Source: an uncultured Clostridia bacterium (lineage in GTDB: Bacteria; Bacillota; Clostridia; Monoglobales; Monoglobaceae). Taken from it: a DNA stretch of 64,000 bases. Of the stretch, positions 7,778-17,203 are shown piece after piece (the stretch's first letter is position 1; every line of letters begins with the position of its first letter). The stretch spans positions 25,259-89,258 of the forward strand of contig CANQBQ010000004.1 in NCBI GenBank assembly GCA_947589045.1, in the 5' to 3' direction. The notes under the pieces are model-generated. The model did not search any database. It saw nothing but the letters and a program-made list of their open reading frames with translations, and was not told the DNA's origin. The position numbers and the translations under genes are program-made.

Positions 7778-8607
7778 CATTCACCTACTGTGTTTCTTAT
7801 CATTTGCAGCAGCTGTGCGCCGGTCGTGCCGCCTATGACGGTAAGCCGCTTTATCGAGTGCAGTCCGTCCCATTTTACGTTGGCGTAGCTCGGGTCGGAG
7901 CTGAGCCTGTCATCCACAAGCACCTCCACCCTGTAGCCCGCAAGCTCCGCGAGCGGAACCAGCTTTTCGTCATAGCCGCCGTACGGAAACGCTATTACCT
8001 CGCAGGTCTTGCCGAGGTACTTTTCAATCATAAACTTCGACATACGAAGCTCTTTTTGAATGTCCGACTTGCTCATTTTTGAAAGGTCGACGTGGGACAG
8101 GGTATGCGACTCGATGTCTATAAGTCCGCTCTGCTGCATTTCCAATGCCTGTACCCAGCTAAAGTGAGAATTGTTCACCTTGCCGTCCTCGACCCGCTCC
8201 CCGACGGTACCCGTAACCACAAAAATCGTCGCTGGAATTTGCAGTCGTTTTAAAATCGGATATGCGATTTCGTAGTTGCTCAGATAGCCGTCGTCAAACG
8301 TTATTACCAGCGGCTTATCGGGCAAAGTCTTTTCTCCCCTGACATATGCTATATAGTCGCTCAGCTTTATTACGTCATATCCCGCGTTTACTATCGCTTT
8401 CATATGATTTTCAAAATCCTTTGCCGAGATGTTGGCGAGGTCGCCCGTGCTGTCGTCCGACGTTATGTTGTGGTACAGCAAAATCGGCACCTTGACCTCG
8501 TCGCTCTCGTCAGCGAGCGCACTCAGCATACCGCACTGGAAAATAAGTATTGACAGCAGTACGCAAACCGCCCCTCTGAACCATTTTGGCATTTTCATTT
8601 TCATCAC
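7777..8607 (-). CDS. Secreted polysaccharide deacetylase (CE4 family)
   Basis: A 276-residue protein with an N-terminal hydrophobic segment (about 10-31, signal peptide or anchor) and a NodB-like deacetylase domain. The metal and base motif FDDG is at about 104-107, the zinc-binding SHTLSH at about 167-172, and AFPYGGY lies further on. Such enzymes deacetylate peptidoglycan or other N-acetylated surface glycans outside the cell. The start (GTG at 8607 or ATG at 8604) overlaps the rho stop codon, so it is probably translated by coupling to rho. Pairing with rho is unusual, and the substrate is unknown. Confidence 0.9.
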   Translation of the reverse strand: MMKMKMPKWFRGAVCVLLSILIFQCGMLSALADESDEVKVPILLYHNITSDDSTGDLANISAKDFENHMKAIVNAGYDVIKLSDYIAYVRGEKTLPDKPLVITFDDGYLSNYEIAYPILKRLQIPATIFVVTGTVGERVEDGKVNNSHFSWVQALEMQQSGLIDIESHTLSHVDLSKMSKSDIQKELRMSKFMIEKYLGKTCEVIAFPYGGYDEKLVPLAELAGYRVEVLVDDRLSSDPSYANVKWDGLHSIKRLTVIGGTTGAQLLQMIRNTVGE

Positions 8608-9977
8608 AAACCCTTTCCGGCAATTTTTATTACTTCGTCATTGTTCTTTGTGTTTGAAATCAAGTTTAACAGCTTTTCGGTGACCTCGGCGGTATTTTGA
8701 TTTGACAGCGCGCGCCTTATGCTCCAGACAGCCATAAGCTCGTCGCCGCGCATCAAAAGCTCCTCGCGCCTCGTGCCCGACTTTGAAATATCTATCGCGG
8801 GGAAGATACGCATTTCCTGAAGTCTCCTGTCGAGGTGTATCTCCATATTGCCCGTACCTTTAAACTCCTCAAAAATTACGTCGTCCATTCGGCTGCCCGT
8901 TTCAATCAGGGCTGTCGCCAAAATCGTCAGACTGCCGCCCTCCTCTATGTTACGCGCCGCGCCGAAAAAGCGTTTCGGGCGGTAGAGCGCGGACGGGTCA
9001 AGTCCTCCCGACAGCGTTCTGCCCGACGGAGCAATCGTAAGATTATATGCCCTCGCGAGACGGGTCAGGCTGTCGAGCAATATCACGATGTCCTTTTTAT
9101 GCTCGACCAGTCGTTTCGCACGTTCCAAAACTATTTCGGCAACCTTTGTGTGGTTCTGCGGCTCCTCGTCAAACGTGGAGTAGATAACATCGCCTTTTAT
9201 GGAGCGCTGTATCTCGGTAACCTCCTCCGGGCGTTCGTCTATGAGCAAAACAATCAGCTTTATGTCGGGATTTGCATTGGTTATGCTATTGGCAATATGC
9301 TTGAGAAGGGTCGTTTTGCCCGCCTTGGGCGGTGCGACGATAATTCCTCTCTGCCCCTTGCCGATGGGCGAAACAAGGTCTATCATACGCATAGCATAAT
9401 CCTTTTCACCAAGCGCGAGCTTCAGTCTTTCGTTGGGGAAAATCGGGGTCAAATCGTCAAACGCGGTACGGTGTATCGAAACGTCTATCTTGTCGCCGTT
9501 CACCGTCTGAACGTAAAGCAGTGCCTCAAAACGCTCTCCCTCGTGCTGCATCCTCGTGTTGCCCACAATGTAGTCGCCCGTTTTGAGATTAAAACGCCTT
9601 ATATGGCTCGATGAAACATAAACGTCGTTCTCACCCGACTGGTAGTTGTTGGAGCGCAGAAAGCCGTAGCCCTCCGGAAGCACCTCCAAAACGCCGCTTT
9701 TCAAATTGGTCTGACGCACAGGGTCGCTGTACTCAATGACCCTCTCGCGCCTTTCGGGTCTGAACACATTTTCGCGCACCGGCGCGGCAGACTCCGCAAC
9801 CTCTTCAGCGGGCGTTTCGGCGGGCGTTTCGCTTATCTCATCCGCGTCGCTGCAAAACGGCTTCAAAAGCTCTATAAGCTCTTTTTTTCGATATTTTGTG
9901 ACCGACTTTATCCCGTTGTCGTGAGCGAGCTTGTGCAACTCGGTTATTTTTTTCTTCGCAAGCTCTTCGTACAACAT
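8604..9977 (-). CDS. rho: Transcription termination factor Rho
   Basis: A 457-residue hexameric RNA-dependent ATPase that ends transcription. It has an N-terminal Rho_N helical region (about 1-45), an acidic Ala/Glu/Pro linker (about 46-65), the RNA-binding cold-shock-like domain ([15 protein letters not shown]), and the ATPase core with Walker [10 protein letters not shown] and Walker [14 protein letters not shown]. Length is normal for a Gram-positive Rho with a short linker. It is downstream of cvpA on the same strand and overlaps the deacetylase start by 4 bp. Confidence 0.98.
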   Translation of the reverse strand: MLYEELAKKKITELHKLAHDNGIKSVTKYRKKELIELLKPFCSDADEISETPAETPAEEVAESAAPVRENVFRPERRERVIEYSDPVRQTNLKSGVLEVLPEGYGFLRSNNYQSGENDVYVSSSHIRRFNLKTGDYIVGNTRMQHEGERFEALLYVQTVNGDKIDVSIHRTAFDDLTPIFPNERLKLALGEKDYAMRMIDLVSPIGKGQRGIIVAPPKAGKTTLLKHIANSITNANPDIKLIVLLIDERPEEVTEIQRSIKGDVIYSTFDEEPQNHTKVAEIVLERAKRLVEHKKDIVILLDSLTRLARAYNLTIAPSGRTLSGGLDPSALYRPKRFFGAARNIEEGGSLTILATALIETGSRMDDVIFEEFKGTGNMEIHLDRRLQEMRIFPAIDISKSGTRREELLMRGDELMAVWSIRRALSNQNTAEVTEKLLNLISNTKNNDEVIKIAGKGL

Positions 9978-9999
9978 ATTTTTTGTCTCCTTCCGTAAT

Positions 10000-10626
10000 T
10001 TATTCGATACTTGTATGGTTTAAAAAATTGATTATGAAATTATTATTGTAAATTTGCGATGCCGCGACCGACTGCGAAAGCTGGTCCTCAAAAAATTCGG
10101 AGCCGCGGACAGGTTCAAACGCAAAGACCAAAGCGGCGGCTATGTACAAAATCAGCACGCCCTCCGCCGCGCCCAACAAGCCGCCGAGCAGCTTGTTGCA
10201 CTGCTTCACAACGGGCAGACGCGAAGCCATCTTGCACGCTGCCGCGAGCAGTAAAATCAGCACTCGGCACAAAAGCAGCGTCATAACAAACGCCAAAAGC
10301 GCGATTATCACATTTGAGATGCCGAGAGCGGCGGCGTCCGCGCCGTTGTCTATGCCTGCCTCGACAAAGCCTCTGAAAAGCTCCGGGACCGCGCTCTTTG
10401 TCTCAGCCGCCCGAGGCTCGGTAAAGCCCGTTTTTACAGCGTTTAATATATATTCAAACACGGGGGTGGTTTTCAAAAATTCGGCTACGGGAGAATAAAA
10501 TATCCACGCCAAAACGGTGGACAAGAGCCAGGAGCATACAGACACAACCGTTTTGAGTATTCCCCTTTTAACTCCCCAAATACACATAACCGCGATAACC
10601 GCTGCCGCTATTATATCCAAGACCAT
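10000..10626 (-). CDS. CvpA family membrane protein
   Basis: A 208-residue protein with four hydrophobic segments in the CvpA pattern (an N-terminal pair with WGVKRGILKTV between them, then two more). CvpA is named for colicin V production in E. coli, but its role in Firmicutes is unsettled. It may be a channel or envelope-maintenance protein. The gene has a GGAGGAAT ribosome-binding site and lies in the same run as the upstream membrane protein and the downstream rho gene. Confidence 0.85.
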   Translation of the reverse strand: MVLDIIAAAVIAVMCIWGVKRGILKTVVSVCSWLLSTVLAWIFYSPVAEFLKTTPVFEYILNAVKTGFTEPRAAETKSAVPELFRGFVEAGIDNGADAAALGISNVIIALLAFVMTLLLCRVLILLLAAACKMASRLPVVKQCNKLLGGLLGAAEGVLILYIAAALVFAFEPVRGSEFFEDQLSQSVAASQIYNNNFIINFLNHTSIE

Positions 10627-10653
10627 ATAAATTCCTCCGCCGCAAATCTCCTG

Positions 10654-11733
10654 CTACCTGATTTTAACAATGCTGTATTTACCGCTTCCGCCCGCCGCAA
10701 AAACGCGCCGTCCGCCGCCGAACAAACACAGGTCCTTTATTTCGTGCTCACATTTTTCGGTGTTTCTCAGCTTTCCGCCCGAGCTTATGTAATATATGTC
10801 GCGCATAAAACTCGCCGCAATCACGCCGCCGTCCACCGACAAATTTTTAAGCTCTCCGCTCGCCTCGTAGCTGCCGCGGAGCTTTCCTCTGCCCGAATAT
10901 ATTTCAAGCGTTGTGTTGTTCTTGCTGTTGACCACCGCAAACGCCATATTATTTTCATCATCAATGTTAAACTCGGACACGCTTCGTCCGCCGAAGCTGA
11001 CTTCAAAGCGCACCTTGCCGTCCTTGTTGTAGCCGACCAGCTCGCTGTCCGAAACCGTGACGATTTTCCCGCTGTCGGTAAACCTTACCGTCCCCATCAC
11101 CGTATCGGGGCGGGTCGTCTGTCCGAAAACCGTACCCGCCTTGGTATCCAAAACGACCAGCTTTGAGCCTGCGGAGCTCTCGTCCGTCGTTATGAGCGAC
11201 ACCGCAACATATCTGCCGTTTGCCGACAAATCCACATCGGTAAGATAACCCTCGCCGCAGTGCCAGCGGTATTTCTCCCTGCCCTTTTTGTCGAGCAGCA
11301 CAACCATTCCCTTATAGCCGTCGTCGTCGCACGCAACCGCCATATCTCCGCGCTTATTCACGTTCGCGGAAATAATGTTCGTTCCCGAAGCGTACTCGCA
11401 AAGCGGTTTGTCGGCATAAGAGAGATTTATTTTGTTGGAGGAAAAATCGGAAACGAGAATATATTTTCCGCGCGTGCGAACGAGCGCCTCGGAGCTCGGC
11501 ACGTCAAGCGTCCATTCGGTGTTTCCGCCGCTGTCCACAAGCCGAAGTCCGTCCGCCGAAACAAGCAATACATTATCATTATACGGCACCGTCTCCTCGG
11601 GTATGACTTCTCCGAGCTGTGTTTTTTCGCCGCCCGAAGCGGAGGATATAAGCGCAAGTATAATTGCCGCAGCCAAAATCGCAACGCCGAGCAAAATCGC
11701 CGATTTTTTGTTTTTTATATCTTCTGTTTTCAT
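10654..11733 (-). CDS. Membrane-anchored beta-propeller-like protein (DUF5711-like)
   Basis: A 359-residue protein with one N-terminal transmembrane helix (about 14-34) and an extracytoplasmic part made of repeated short strands (such as ILVSDFSSNKINL and LTDVDLSANGRYVAVSL), as in WD40/YVTN-type propellers. It resembles DUF5711 proteins of Clostridia by recall. The function is unknown. The start is the ATG at 11733 behind GGAGGAG, 1 bp after the truA stop, so the two are coupled. An in-frame start 11 codons upstream would overlap truA. Confidence 0.7.
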   Translation of the reverse strand: MKTEDIKNKKSAILLGVAILAAAIILALISSASGGEKTQLGEVIPEETVPYNDNVLLVSADGLRLVDSGGNTEWTLDVPSSEALVRTRGKYILVSDFSSNKINLSYADKPLCEYASGTNIISANVNKRGDMAVACDDDGYKGMVVLLDKKGREKYRWHCGEGYLTDVDLSANGRYVAVSLITTDESSAGSKLVVLDTKAGTVFGQTTRPDTVMGTVRFTDSGKIVTVSDSELVGYNKDGKVRFEVSFGGRSVSEFNIDDENNMAFAVVNSKNNTTLEIYSGRGKLRGSYEASGELKNLSVDGGVIAASFMRDIYYISSGGKLRNTEKCEHEIKDLCLFGGGRRVFAAGGSGKYSIVKIR

Positions 11734-11734
11734 C

Positions 11735-12508
11735 TTACTCCTCCGACAGCAATTTAAAATTTTCATAGTACACTTTTTTGAGAAACAGTCCGTTCGGCGG
11801 TGCGGTAATTCCCGCCCGCGAGCGGTCGCACGACTCTATTACCGACGGTATCTCCGAGGCGCCTAATCTGCCCGCTCCGACGTATGCCACGGTGCCGGTT
11901 ATGATACGCACCATATTGTATAAAAACGCATCCGCGGTTATTTCGAGAGCAAGTATATCGGGATTTTCGGGAAGCCTGTACACCTCGCACTTTGACACGG
12001 TGCGCTCGGTGGTCTTTTGAGAGCCGCCCGCCGAGACAAAGCCCGCGAAATCGTGCCTTCCCTCAAACGCCCTTGCCGCCGCTTGCATATCCGAAAGCTC
12101 AAGCGGTCGTGGAATACGCCAGCAGTACCTCTCAATAAACGGACTTCGCGCCGCGCCGCCGAAAATATAATAGACGTATGTCTTACCCTTTGCGCAAAAG
12201 CGTGCGTCAAATTCGTCCGAGACCTCCGCCGAGCCGAGCGCGGCAACGCTTTGGCACGGCAGCTTGGTGTTAAGCGCAACCCATATTCTGTCGGGCGGGA
12301 CCGTGCTCTCTGTTTTGAAATTAAAAACGTATTCAAGCGCGTGAACACCCGCATCGGTACGACTGCATCCCGTGACCGAGACGCTCTCTCCGGTTATTTC
12401 GCCGAGCGCCTCCTCCACCGTCTGCTGAACGCTTATTCCGTTTTTTTGCCTTTGCCAGCCGTGAAAAGCCGAGCCGTCATAGGTTATTTTAACCGCTATA
12501 TTTTTCAT
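11735..12508 (-). CDS. truA: tRNA pseudouridine synthase A
   Basis: A 257-residue enzyme that converts uridines 38-40 of tRNA anticodon stems to pseudouridine. YDGSAFHGWQRQ near the N-terminus and the catalytic CSRTDAGVHA motif (Asp in RTDAG) are clear, followed by FxCAKGKTYVYYI. It sits directly after ecfT, the order common in Firmicutes, where ecfA-ecfA-ecfT-truA follow the ribosomal protein cluster. Confidence 0.97.
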   Translation of the reverse strand: MKNIAVKITYDGSAFHGWQRQKNGISVQQTVEEALGEITGESVSVTGCSRTDAGVHALEYVFNFKTESTVPPDRIWVALNTKLPCQSVAALGSAEVSDEFDARFCAKGKTYVYYIFGGAARSPFIERYCWRIPRPLELSDMQAAARAFEGRHDFAGFVSAGGSQKTTERTVSKCEVYRLPENPDILALEITADAFLYNMVRIITGTVAYVGAGRLGASEIPSVIESCDRSRAGITAPPNGLFLKKVYYENFKLLSEE

Positions 12509-12517
12509 AGTCCTTCC

Positions 12518-13327
12518 TCAAAACGCAAACAAGAAATTTGTCGTGAAAACCGCCGCGGTAAACACCGCGAAAATCAGCCACGCATATGCGTCTCTCCTGC
12601 CGTACTCCAGCTTGTTGAGACTCGTTCTGTTCTCGCCGCCGCGGTAGCACCTGCACTCCATGGCGGTCGCCAGCTCGTCAGCTCGGCGGAAAGAGCTTAT
12701 AAAAAGCGGAATTAAAATCGGCACCATAGCCTTTGCCCGCCTTATCAGATTTCCGCTGTCAAAATCCGCGCCGCGTGCGCTCTGCGCCTTGATTATCTTA
12801 TCCGTCTCCTCCAAAAGAGTCGGAATAAACCTCAGCGCAATAGTCATCATCATCGAAATCTCGTGCGCGGGGACTCCTATCCTGCCGAGCGGACGGAGCA
12901 GACGCTCCATACCGTCGGTGAGCAATATCGGCGAAGTGGTAAGGGTCAAAAGAGACGTTCCCATAATCAGAAACAGCAGTCTCAAAACCATAAACACCGC
13001 AAAGCGAAGCCCCTCGTCGGTAATCGTAAATATCCACCAATGAAAGAGAATTACGCCGCCCGACGTCAGAAACAGATTGAAAAGCGCGGTTATTACGATA
13101 AAAAACATCACGGGTTTGAGCCCCTTGAGTATAAATTTCACAGGCACTCTCGCCATAGCACAGCAGCCTATCACAAAGAGCGCGAGAATAATATATCCCA
13201 CAAAGCTCTTTACAAAAAACACAACCACGACATAGGCAAGCACCAAAAGAATTTTTGTCCGCGGGTCAAGGCGGTGTATAATAGACTCGGCAGGAAAGAA
13301 CTGACCGATAGTAATATCCGTAATCAT
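12518..13327 (-). CDS. ecfT: Energy-coupling factor transporter transmembrane subunit EcfT
   Basis: A 269-residue membrane protein with five to six helices and the coupling-helix motif AQSARGADFD, which contacts the ATPase pair. EcfT links the two ATPases to exchangeable substrate-binding S proteins for vitamins and metals. Its start overlaps the ecfA2 stop by 4 bp. No S subunit gene is next to it, so this is a shared (group II) ECF module serving S proteins encoded elsewhere. Confidence 0.95.
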   Translation of the reverse strand: MITDITIGQFFPAESIIHRLDPRTKILLVLAYVVVVFFVKSFVGYIILALFVIGCCAMARVPVKFILKGLKPVMFFIVITALFNLFLTSGGVILFHWWIFTITDEGLRFAVFMVLRLLFLIMGTSLLTLTTSPILLTDGMERLLRPLGRIGVPAHEISMMMTIALRFIPTLLEETDKIIKAQSARGADFDSGNLIRRAKAMVPILIPLFISSFRRADELATAMECRCYRGGENRTSLNKLEYGRRDAYAWLIFAVFTAAVFTTNFLFAF

Positions 13328-14187
13328 CGGTTCACCTCTCCTTCCCTCAAAGCCGCGGCAATTTCTCTCTCCGCTTCTCTGACCGTAAAAATACCCCTCT
13401 TCACAGACGGAACTCTCTCTCTGAGATTATCGGTTATCTTAGTGACCTGCGGCACCGCAAGCCCCATTTTTTCAAGCTCCGCGCCGCGGCTGAACACCTC
13501 TCTGACCGAGCCGTCCATCGCCAACGCGCCCTTGTTCATAACGATTATACGCTCCGCCAGACGGGCTACGTCCTCCATACTGTGCGTAACCAAAATCACG
13601 GTCGCGCCCGTTCTCGCGTGCATATCCTTAATCTTAAACAAAATTTCATCTCTGCCCGACGGGTCAAGCCCCGCGGTCGGCTCGTCAAGCACAAGTATTT
13701 TCGGCTCCATAGCCAAAATACCCGCTATCGCCGCGCGGCGTTTTTGCCCGCCCGACATCTCAAACGGCGACTTATCAAGCGCCGCCTCCGACAGCCCGAC
13801 CATACTCGCCGCAAATCTTACGCGGCGGTCGGTCTCCTCCTCCGAAAGCCCCATATTCCGAGGTCCGAAGGCGATGTCCTTATATACCGTTTCCTCGAAA
13901 AGCTGATATTCGGGGTACTGCATAACCAGACCGACCTTAAAGCGAACGTCGCGCAGAGATTTTAGCGTGCCTATATCAACGCCGTCGATTAGCACCCTGC
14001 CCGACGAGGGCTTAAGCAGTCCGTTAAAAAGCTGAATAAGCGTGGACTTACCCGAACCCGTGTGACCGATAAGCCCTACGAACTCGCCGTCCTCTACGGT
14101 TATATTAACATTTTTGAGAGCCTCTTTTTCAAACGGGCTGCCCTTTTGGTAAACGTAAGAAACGTCTTCGAGCTTTAACATCTGCAC
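13324..14187 (-). CDS. ecfA2: ECF transporter ATPase EcfA2
   Basis: A 287-residue ABC ATPase with Walker A GHTGSGKST, signature MSGGQKRR, Walker B ILVLDEPTAGLD and H-loop VTHSMED. It forms a heterodimer with EcfA1 on the inner face of EcfT. The start is GTG at 14187 or the ATG two codons later, 17 bp after ecfA1. Confidence 0.95.
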   Translation of the reverse strand: MQMLKLEDVSYVYQKGSPFEKEALKNVNITVEDGEFVGLIGHTGSGKSTLIQLFNGLLKPSSGRVLIDGVDIGTLKSLRDVRFKVGLVMQYPEYQLFEETVYKDIAFGPRNMGLSEEETDRRVRFAASMVGLSEAALDKSPFEMSGGQKRRAAIAGILAMEPKILVLDEPTAGLDPSGRDEILFKIKDMHARTGATVILVTHSMEDVARLAERIIVMNKGALAMDGSVREVFSRGAELEKMGLAVPQVTKITDNLRERVPSVKRGIFTVREAEREIAAALREGEVNR

Positions 14188-14204
14188 TGTACGCCCTTTC
14201 TCAC

Positions 14205-15068
14205 TTATTTCCCGGTCTGCATAAGCAGACGCTCAATTTCGGATGTGCACTCATCCGCGTTTAAAACATCGGTTTTTATATCAAATCCGTCCTTTGACAA
14301 AAGATACGCAAGCTCGGTTGACTGCGGAACGTCAAGACCGATTTTCTTCAGCTCGTCCACCCGCGAAAACACCTCCCGCGGCGGAGCGTCGCGCACGATT
14401 TCACCGTCGCTTATAACCACTACGCGGTCGGCGCGCACCGCCTCATCCATATAATGCGTTATAAGTATTACCGTCATACCCTCATCGCGGTTGAGGCGGG
14501 AAACCGTGTCCATAATCTCGCGCCTGCCCGACGGGTCAAGCATTGCGGTCGGCTCGTCAAGCACTATGACGTCGGGCATCATAGCCAAAACGCCCGCTAT
14601 GGCGACGCGCTGCTTCTGACCGCCCGACAGGTGGTGCGGCGCGCTTCGGCGGAACTCGTACATTCCGACGGTTTTAAGCGCGTAATCCACCCTTTTCCGT
14701 ATCTCGGCGGGCGGAACTCCCATATTTTCGGGAGCGAACGCCACGTCCTCCTCCACTATTGTGGTAACGAGCTGATTGTCGGGGTTTTGAAACACCATTC
14801 CGACGCGGCTCCTTATGTCAAAAAGTCTGCTCTCGTCCGACGTGTCTATCCCGTCCGCCAGCACTCTGCCCGACGTAGGCGTGAGTATCGCGTTCATCAG
14901 CTTCGCAAGAGTCGATTTGCCCGAGCCGTTATGCCCGAGAACCGCCACAAACTCACCTCGGCGCACATTCAGGTTTATATTTTTCAAAACCTCGGTCGAC
15001 TCGCCCGTCTCCGAATTTGAGTATGAGAAGTTAAGATTTTCAATTTTAATTATATCGTCAGTACCCAT
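14205..15068 (-). CDS. ecfA1: ECF transporter ATPase EcfA1
   Basis: A 287-residue ABC ATPase with Walker [10 protein letters not shown], signature LSGGQKQR, Walker [13 protein letters not shown] and ITHYMDEA. It is the second ATPase of the ECF module. I place the start at the ATG at 15068 (product [12 protein letters not shown]), which matches where family members begin. The frame is open for 18 more codons to 15122, overlapping the upstream methyltransferase gene. Confidence 0.93.
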   Translation of the reverse strand: MGTDDIIKIENLNFSYSNSETGESTEVLKNINLNVRRGEFVAVLGHNGSGKSTLAKLMNAILTPTSGRVLADGIDTSDESRLFDIRSRVGMVFQNPDNQLVTTIVEEDVAFAPENMGVPPAEIRKRVDYALKTVGMYEFRRSAPHHLSGGQKQRVAIAGVLAMMPDVIVLDEPTAMLDPSGRREIMDTVSRLNRDEGMTVILITHYMDEAVRADRVVVISDGEIVRDAPPREVFSRVDELKKIGLDVPQSTELAYLLSKDGFDIKTDVLNADECTSEIERLLMQTGK

Positions 15069-15106
15069 ATAATCACCGTAATCCCGATTTAGTATCGGCT
15101 TGAATT

Positions 15107-15982
15107 TTAATTTTTTGTCCATCTCGCGGAATAACCGCAGGGCAGAACCATATTTCCGTTTGTTATCGGCAGCCCCACCTCGTCCGCAGCGGTCTTACCC
15201 CCGAAACGTTTTTCCACTGTCAGACGCATAACATTCTTGAGCGCACTGCACGCAAGTCCGGTGGTATAAGAATTTATAAGGAAAAACAGCGGATTTTCGC
15301 TGAGAATGTCACAGCACATTTCGACCAAGCCGAAAAGCTCGTCCTCGATTTTCCACACCTCGCCCGACGGTCCGCGTCCGTAAGAGGGCGGGTCCATAAT
15401 TACCGCATCGTAACGCCGTCCGCGTCTGCCCTCGCGGGCGACAAATTTTTTCACGTCGTCCACAATGTATCTTATCGGACAGCTTTCCAAACCCGAACGC
15501 GCGGCGTTCTCCTTTGCCCAGGCGACCATACCCTTAGCCGCGTCGACGTGGCAAACGCTCGCGCCCGCCTTCGCCGCCGCGACCGTCGCGCCGCCTGTGT
15601 ATGCAAAGAGATTGAGCACGCTGACACTGCTTCTGCCGCTGTTTTTGATAAGCTCCGAAAACCAGTCCCAGTTCACAGCCTGCTCTGGAAACAGCCCCGT
15701 ATGCTTAAAGCCCATCGGCTTTACGCCGTAGCTCAAATCGCGGTACTTTATCTCCCAGTCGGGCAGACGTTTGCCGTAATACTCCCAGTGTCCGCCGCCG
15801 CTTGAGCTGCGTATATAACGCGCGTCAGCCCTGCACCAGAGCTTCGACTTCTCTCCCTCGGCAACGCTCCAGACTATCTGAGGGTCGGGACGAACGAGTA
15901 TAACGTCGCCCCATCTCTCCAGCTTCTCGCCGTCCGACGCGTCTATTAACTCGTAATCCTGCCACTTGTCCGAAAGAAACAC
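15107..15982 (-). CDS. Class I SAM-dependent methyltransferase, RlmI-like
   Basis: A 291-residue methyltransferase. The SAM-binding strand [20 protein letters not shown] and the motif [11 protein letters not shown] are typical of the RlmI/RlmK group, which modifies 23S rRNA. It lacks a PUA domain at the N-terminus, so it is a short form whose target base is uncertain. The start is taken as the GTG at 15982, 8 bp after AAGGAG. The first in-frame GTG (15991) lies inside that ribosome-binding site. It is the first gene of the ecf-truA run. Confidence 0.85.
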   Translation of the reverse strand: MFLSDKWQDYELIDASDGEKLERWGDVILVRPDPQIVWSVAEGEKSKLWCRADARYIRSSSGGGHWEYYGKRLPDWEIKYRDLSYGVKPMGFKHTGLFPEQAVNWDWFSELIKNSGRSSVSVLNLFAYTGGATVAAAKAGASVCHVDAAKGMVAWAKENAARSGLESCPIRYIVDDVKKFVAREGRRGRRYDAVIMDPPSYGRGPSGEVWKIEDELFGLVEMCCDILSENPLFFLINSYTTGLACSALKNVMRLTVEKRFGGKTAADEVGLPITNGNMVLPCGYSARWTKN

Positions 15983-16061
15983 CGCCCGCACTCCTTGTTT
16001 TTAAACATATTTATTTTATTGTACCACTAAATGACATACCGTGTCAATTTTTTATTTACAC

Positions 16062-16147
16062 GGTGCGTCGAGGGCGCCGCACCCTACAATAAAACACGCG
16101 CCGCAGGCGCGTAATCTCCCAAAAAGCGACTTGCGCTTTTTGGGAGA
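16062..16147. repeat. Cluster of three palindromes (possible dispersed extragenic repeat)
   Basis: Three perfect hairpins lie end to end: 16062-16067 with 16078-16083, 16096-16102 with 16106-16112, and a 14-bp stem at 16115-16128 with 16134-16147. The gap between the methyltransferase and the ZIP gene (15983-16274) holds no gene beyond this. The first hairpin resembles GC-rich palindromic repeats common in gut Clostridia, which is recall and not a search. Confidence 0.6.
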
Positions 16148-16274
16148 CTTGCGACAACCTTTACACTCATTCACTTTCCCTGTGTTGCCGCATAGTATGT
16201 AATTGCGGGATACTGCATATACCTGCAAAAAATAAACGCTGTAACTCGCTTTAAGCGAAAGGGGAAACATAAAA

Positions 16275-17063
16275 ATGAATTTAAACATATACACGGCGGC
16301 GGGTCTGCTCTTGCCGCTGCTCGGAACCTCGCTCGGCGCGGCTTTGGTATTTTTTCTGAAGAAAACTCTCAATCCGCCGATTGAAAAAATGCTGCTCGGA
16401 TTTGCGTCGGGCGTGATGATAGCCGCATCGGTATGGTCGCTGCTCATTCCCGCCATAGAGATGGCTGTGGAACAGGGCAAAAGCGGCTGGATTTCGCCGT
16501 CCTTCGGATTTATACTCGGTATTTTGTTTTTGATGCTGCTCGACAAGCTCATACCCCACCTGCACCCCGAACAAAACTGCCCCGAAGGAATGCGCGCAAA
16601 GCTCAAAAAGACCACAATGATGGTTTTCGCGGTCACGCTCCACAACATTCCCGAGGGAATGGCGGTGGGCGTGGTGTTCGCGGGCGCGCTGATGGGAAAC
16701 GCGGGAATTACCATAACCGGGGCGATAGTTCTCGCGCTCGGAATTGCGATACAGAACTTTCCGGAGGGCGCAATCATTTCAATGCCGCTTCGGGGACGCG
16801 GAATGTCAAAGCTCAAATCCTTTGTATGCGGATTTATGTCGGGCATCGTGGAGCCTATCGCGGCGGTGATAACCATATTTTTGACCAACGCCGTCGTATC
16901 CGTGCTTCCGTACCTTTTGTCCTTTGCGGCGGGTGCGATGATTTATGTGGTCGTGGAGGACCTCATACCCGAAGCGCAGACCGGAAGCCGTACCGACATC
17001 GGCACAATAGGCGTGGCGGCAGGATTTATCATTATGATGATTTTGGACGTCGCCTTAGGCTGA
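16275..17063 (+). CDS. ZIP family divalent metal transporter
   Basis: A 262-residue membrane protein with eight predicted helices. The two metal-binding helices carry HNIPEGMAVGVVFAG and IQNFPEGAIISMPL, the paired signature of GufA/ZupT-type ZIP transporters. The short loop between helices 3 and 4 contains His-Leu-His. It moves zinc or iron, probably inward. The minus strand has a 278-codon open frame over this gene, which is a shadow. Confidence 0.94.
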   Translation: MNLNIYTAAGLLLPLLGTSLGAALVFFLKKTLNPPIEKMLLGFASGVMIAASVWSLLIPAIEMAVEQGKSGWISPSFGFILGILFLMLLDKLIPHLHPEQNCPEGMRAKLKKTTMMVFAVTLHNIPEGMAVGVVFAGALMGNAGITITGAIVLALGIAIQNFPEGAIISMPLRGRGMSKLKSFVCGFMSGIVEPIAAVITIFLTNAVVSVLPYLLSFAAGAMIYVVVEDLIPEAQTGSRTDIGTIGVAAGFIIMMILDVALG

Positions 17064-17133
17064 AAACAGACGTTGAAAAACGAAGGTATATCTTCCGTTC
17101 CGCTTGCGGCAGACCGAGTTTTTCGACATATTA

Positions 17134-17167
17134 AAATCCCGCGCAGTTTGCGCGGGATTTGTTTTTT
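17134..17167 (+). terminator. Rho-independent terminator between the ZIP gene and glgP
   Basis: A 12-bp GC-rich stem (17134-17145 with 17149-17160) with a GTT loop, followed by a T-rich tract. A weaker T tract on the other strand may also end glgP. Confidence 0.85.
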
Positions 17168-17203
17168 CTGCTTGCAATAGACCGAGCTTTTCAGCGTCTG
17201 AAG

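Noticed and set aside
16052..16888. 278-codon minus-strand frame over the ZIP transporter
   Set aside because: The plus strand encodes a clear ZIP protein with conserved metal motifs; the minus frame has no recognisable domain.
17090..17200. Short near-repeat (GCTTGC, AGACCGAG) on both sides of the terminator
   Set aside because: The match is short and broken, and no function or mobile element is suggested by it.
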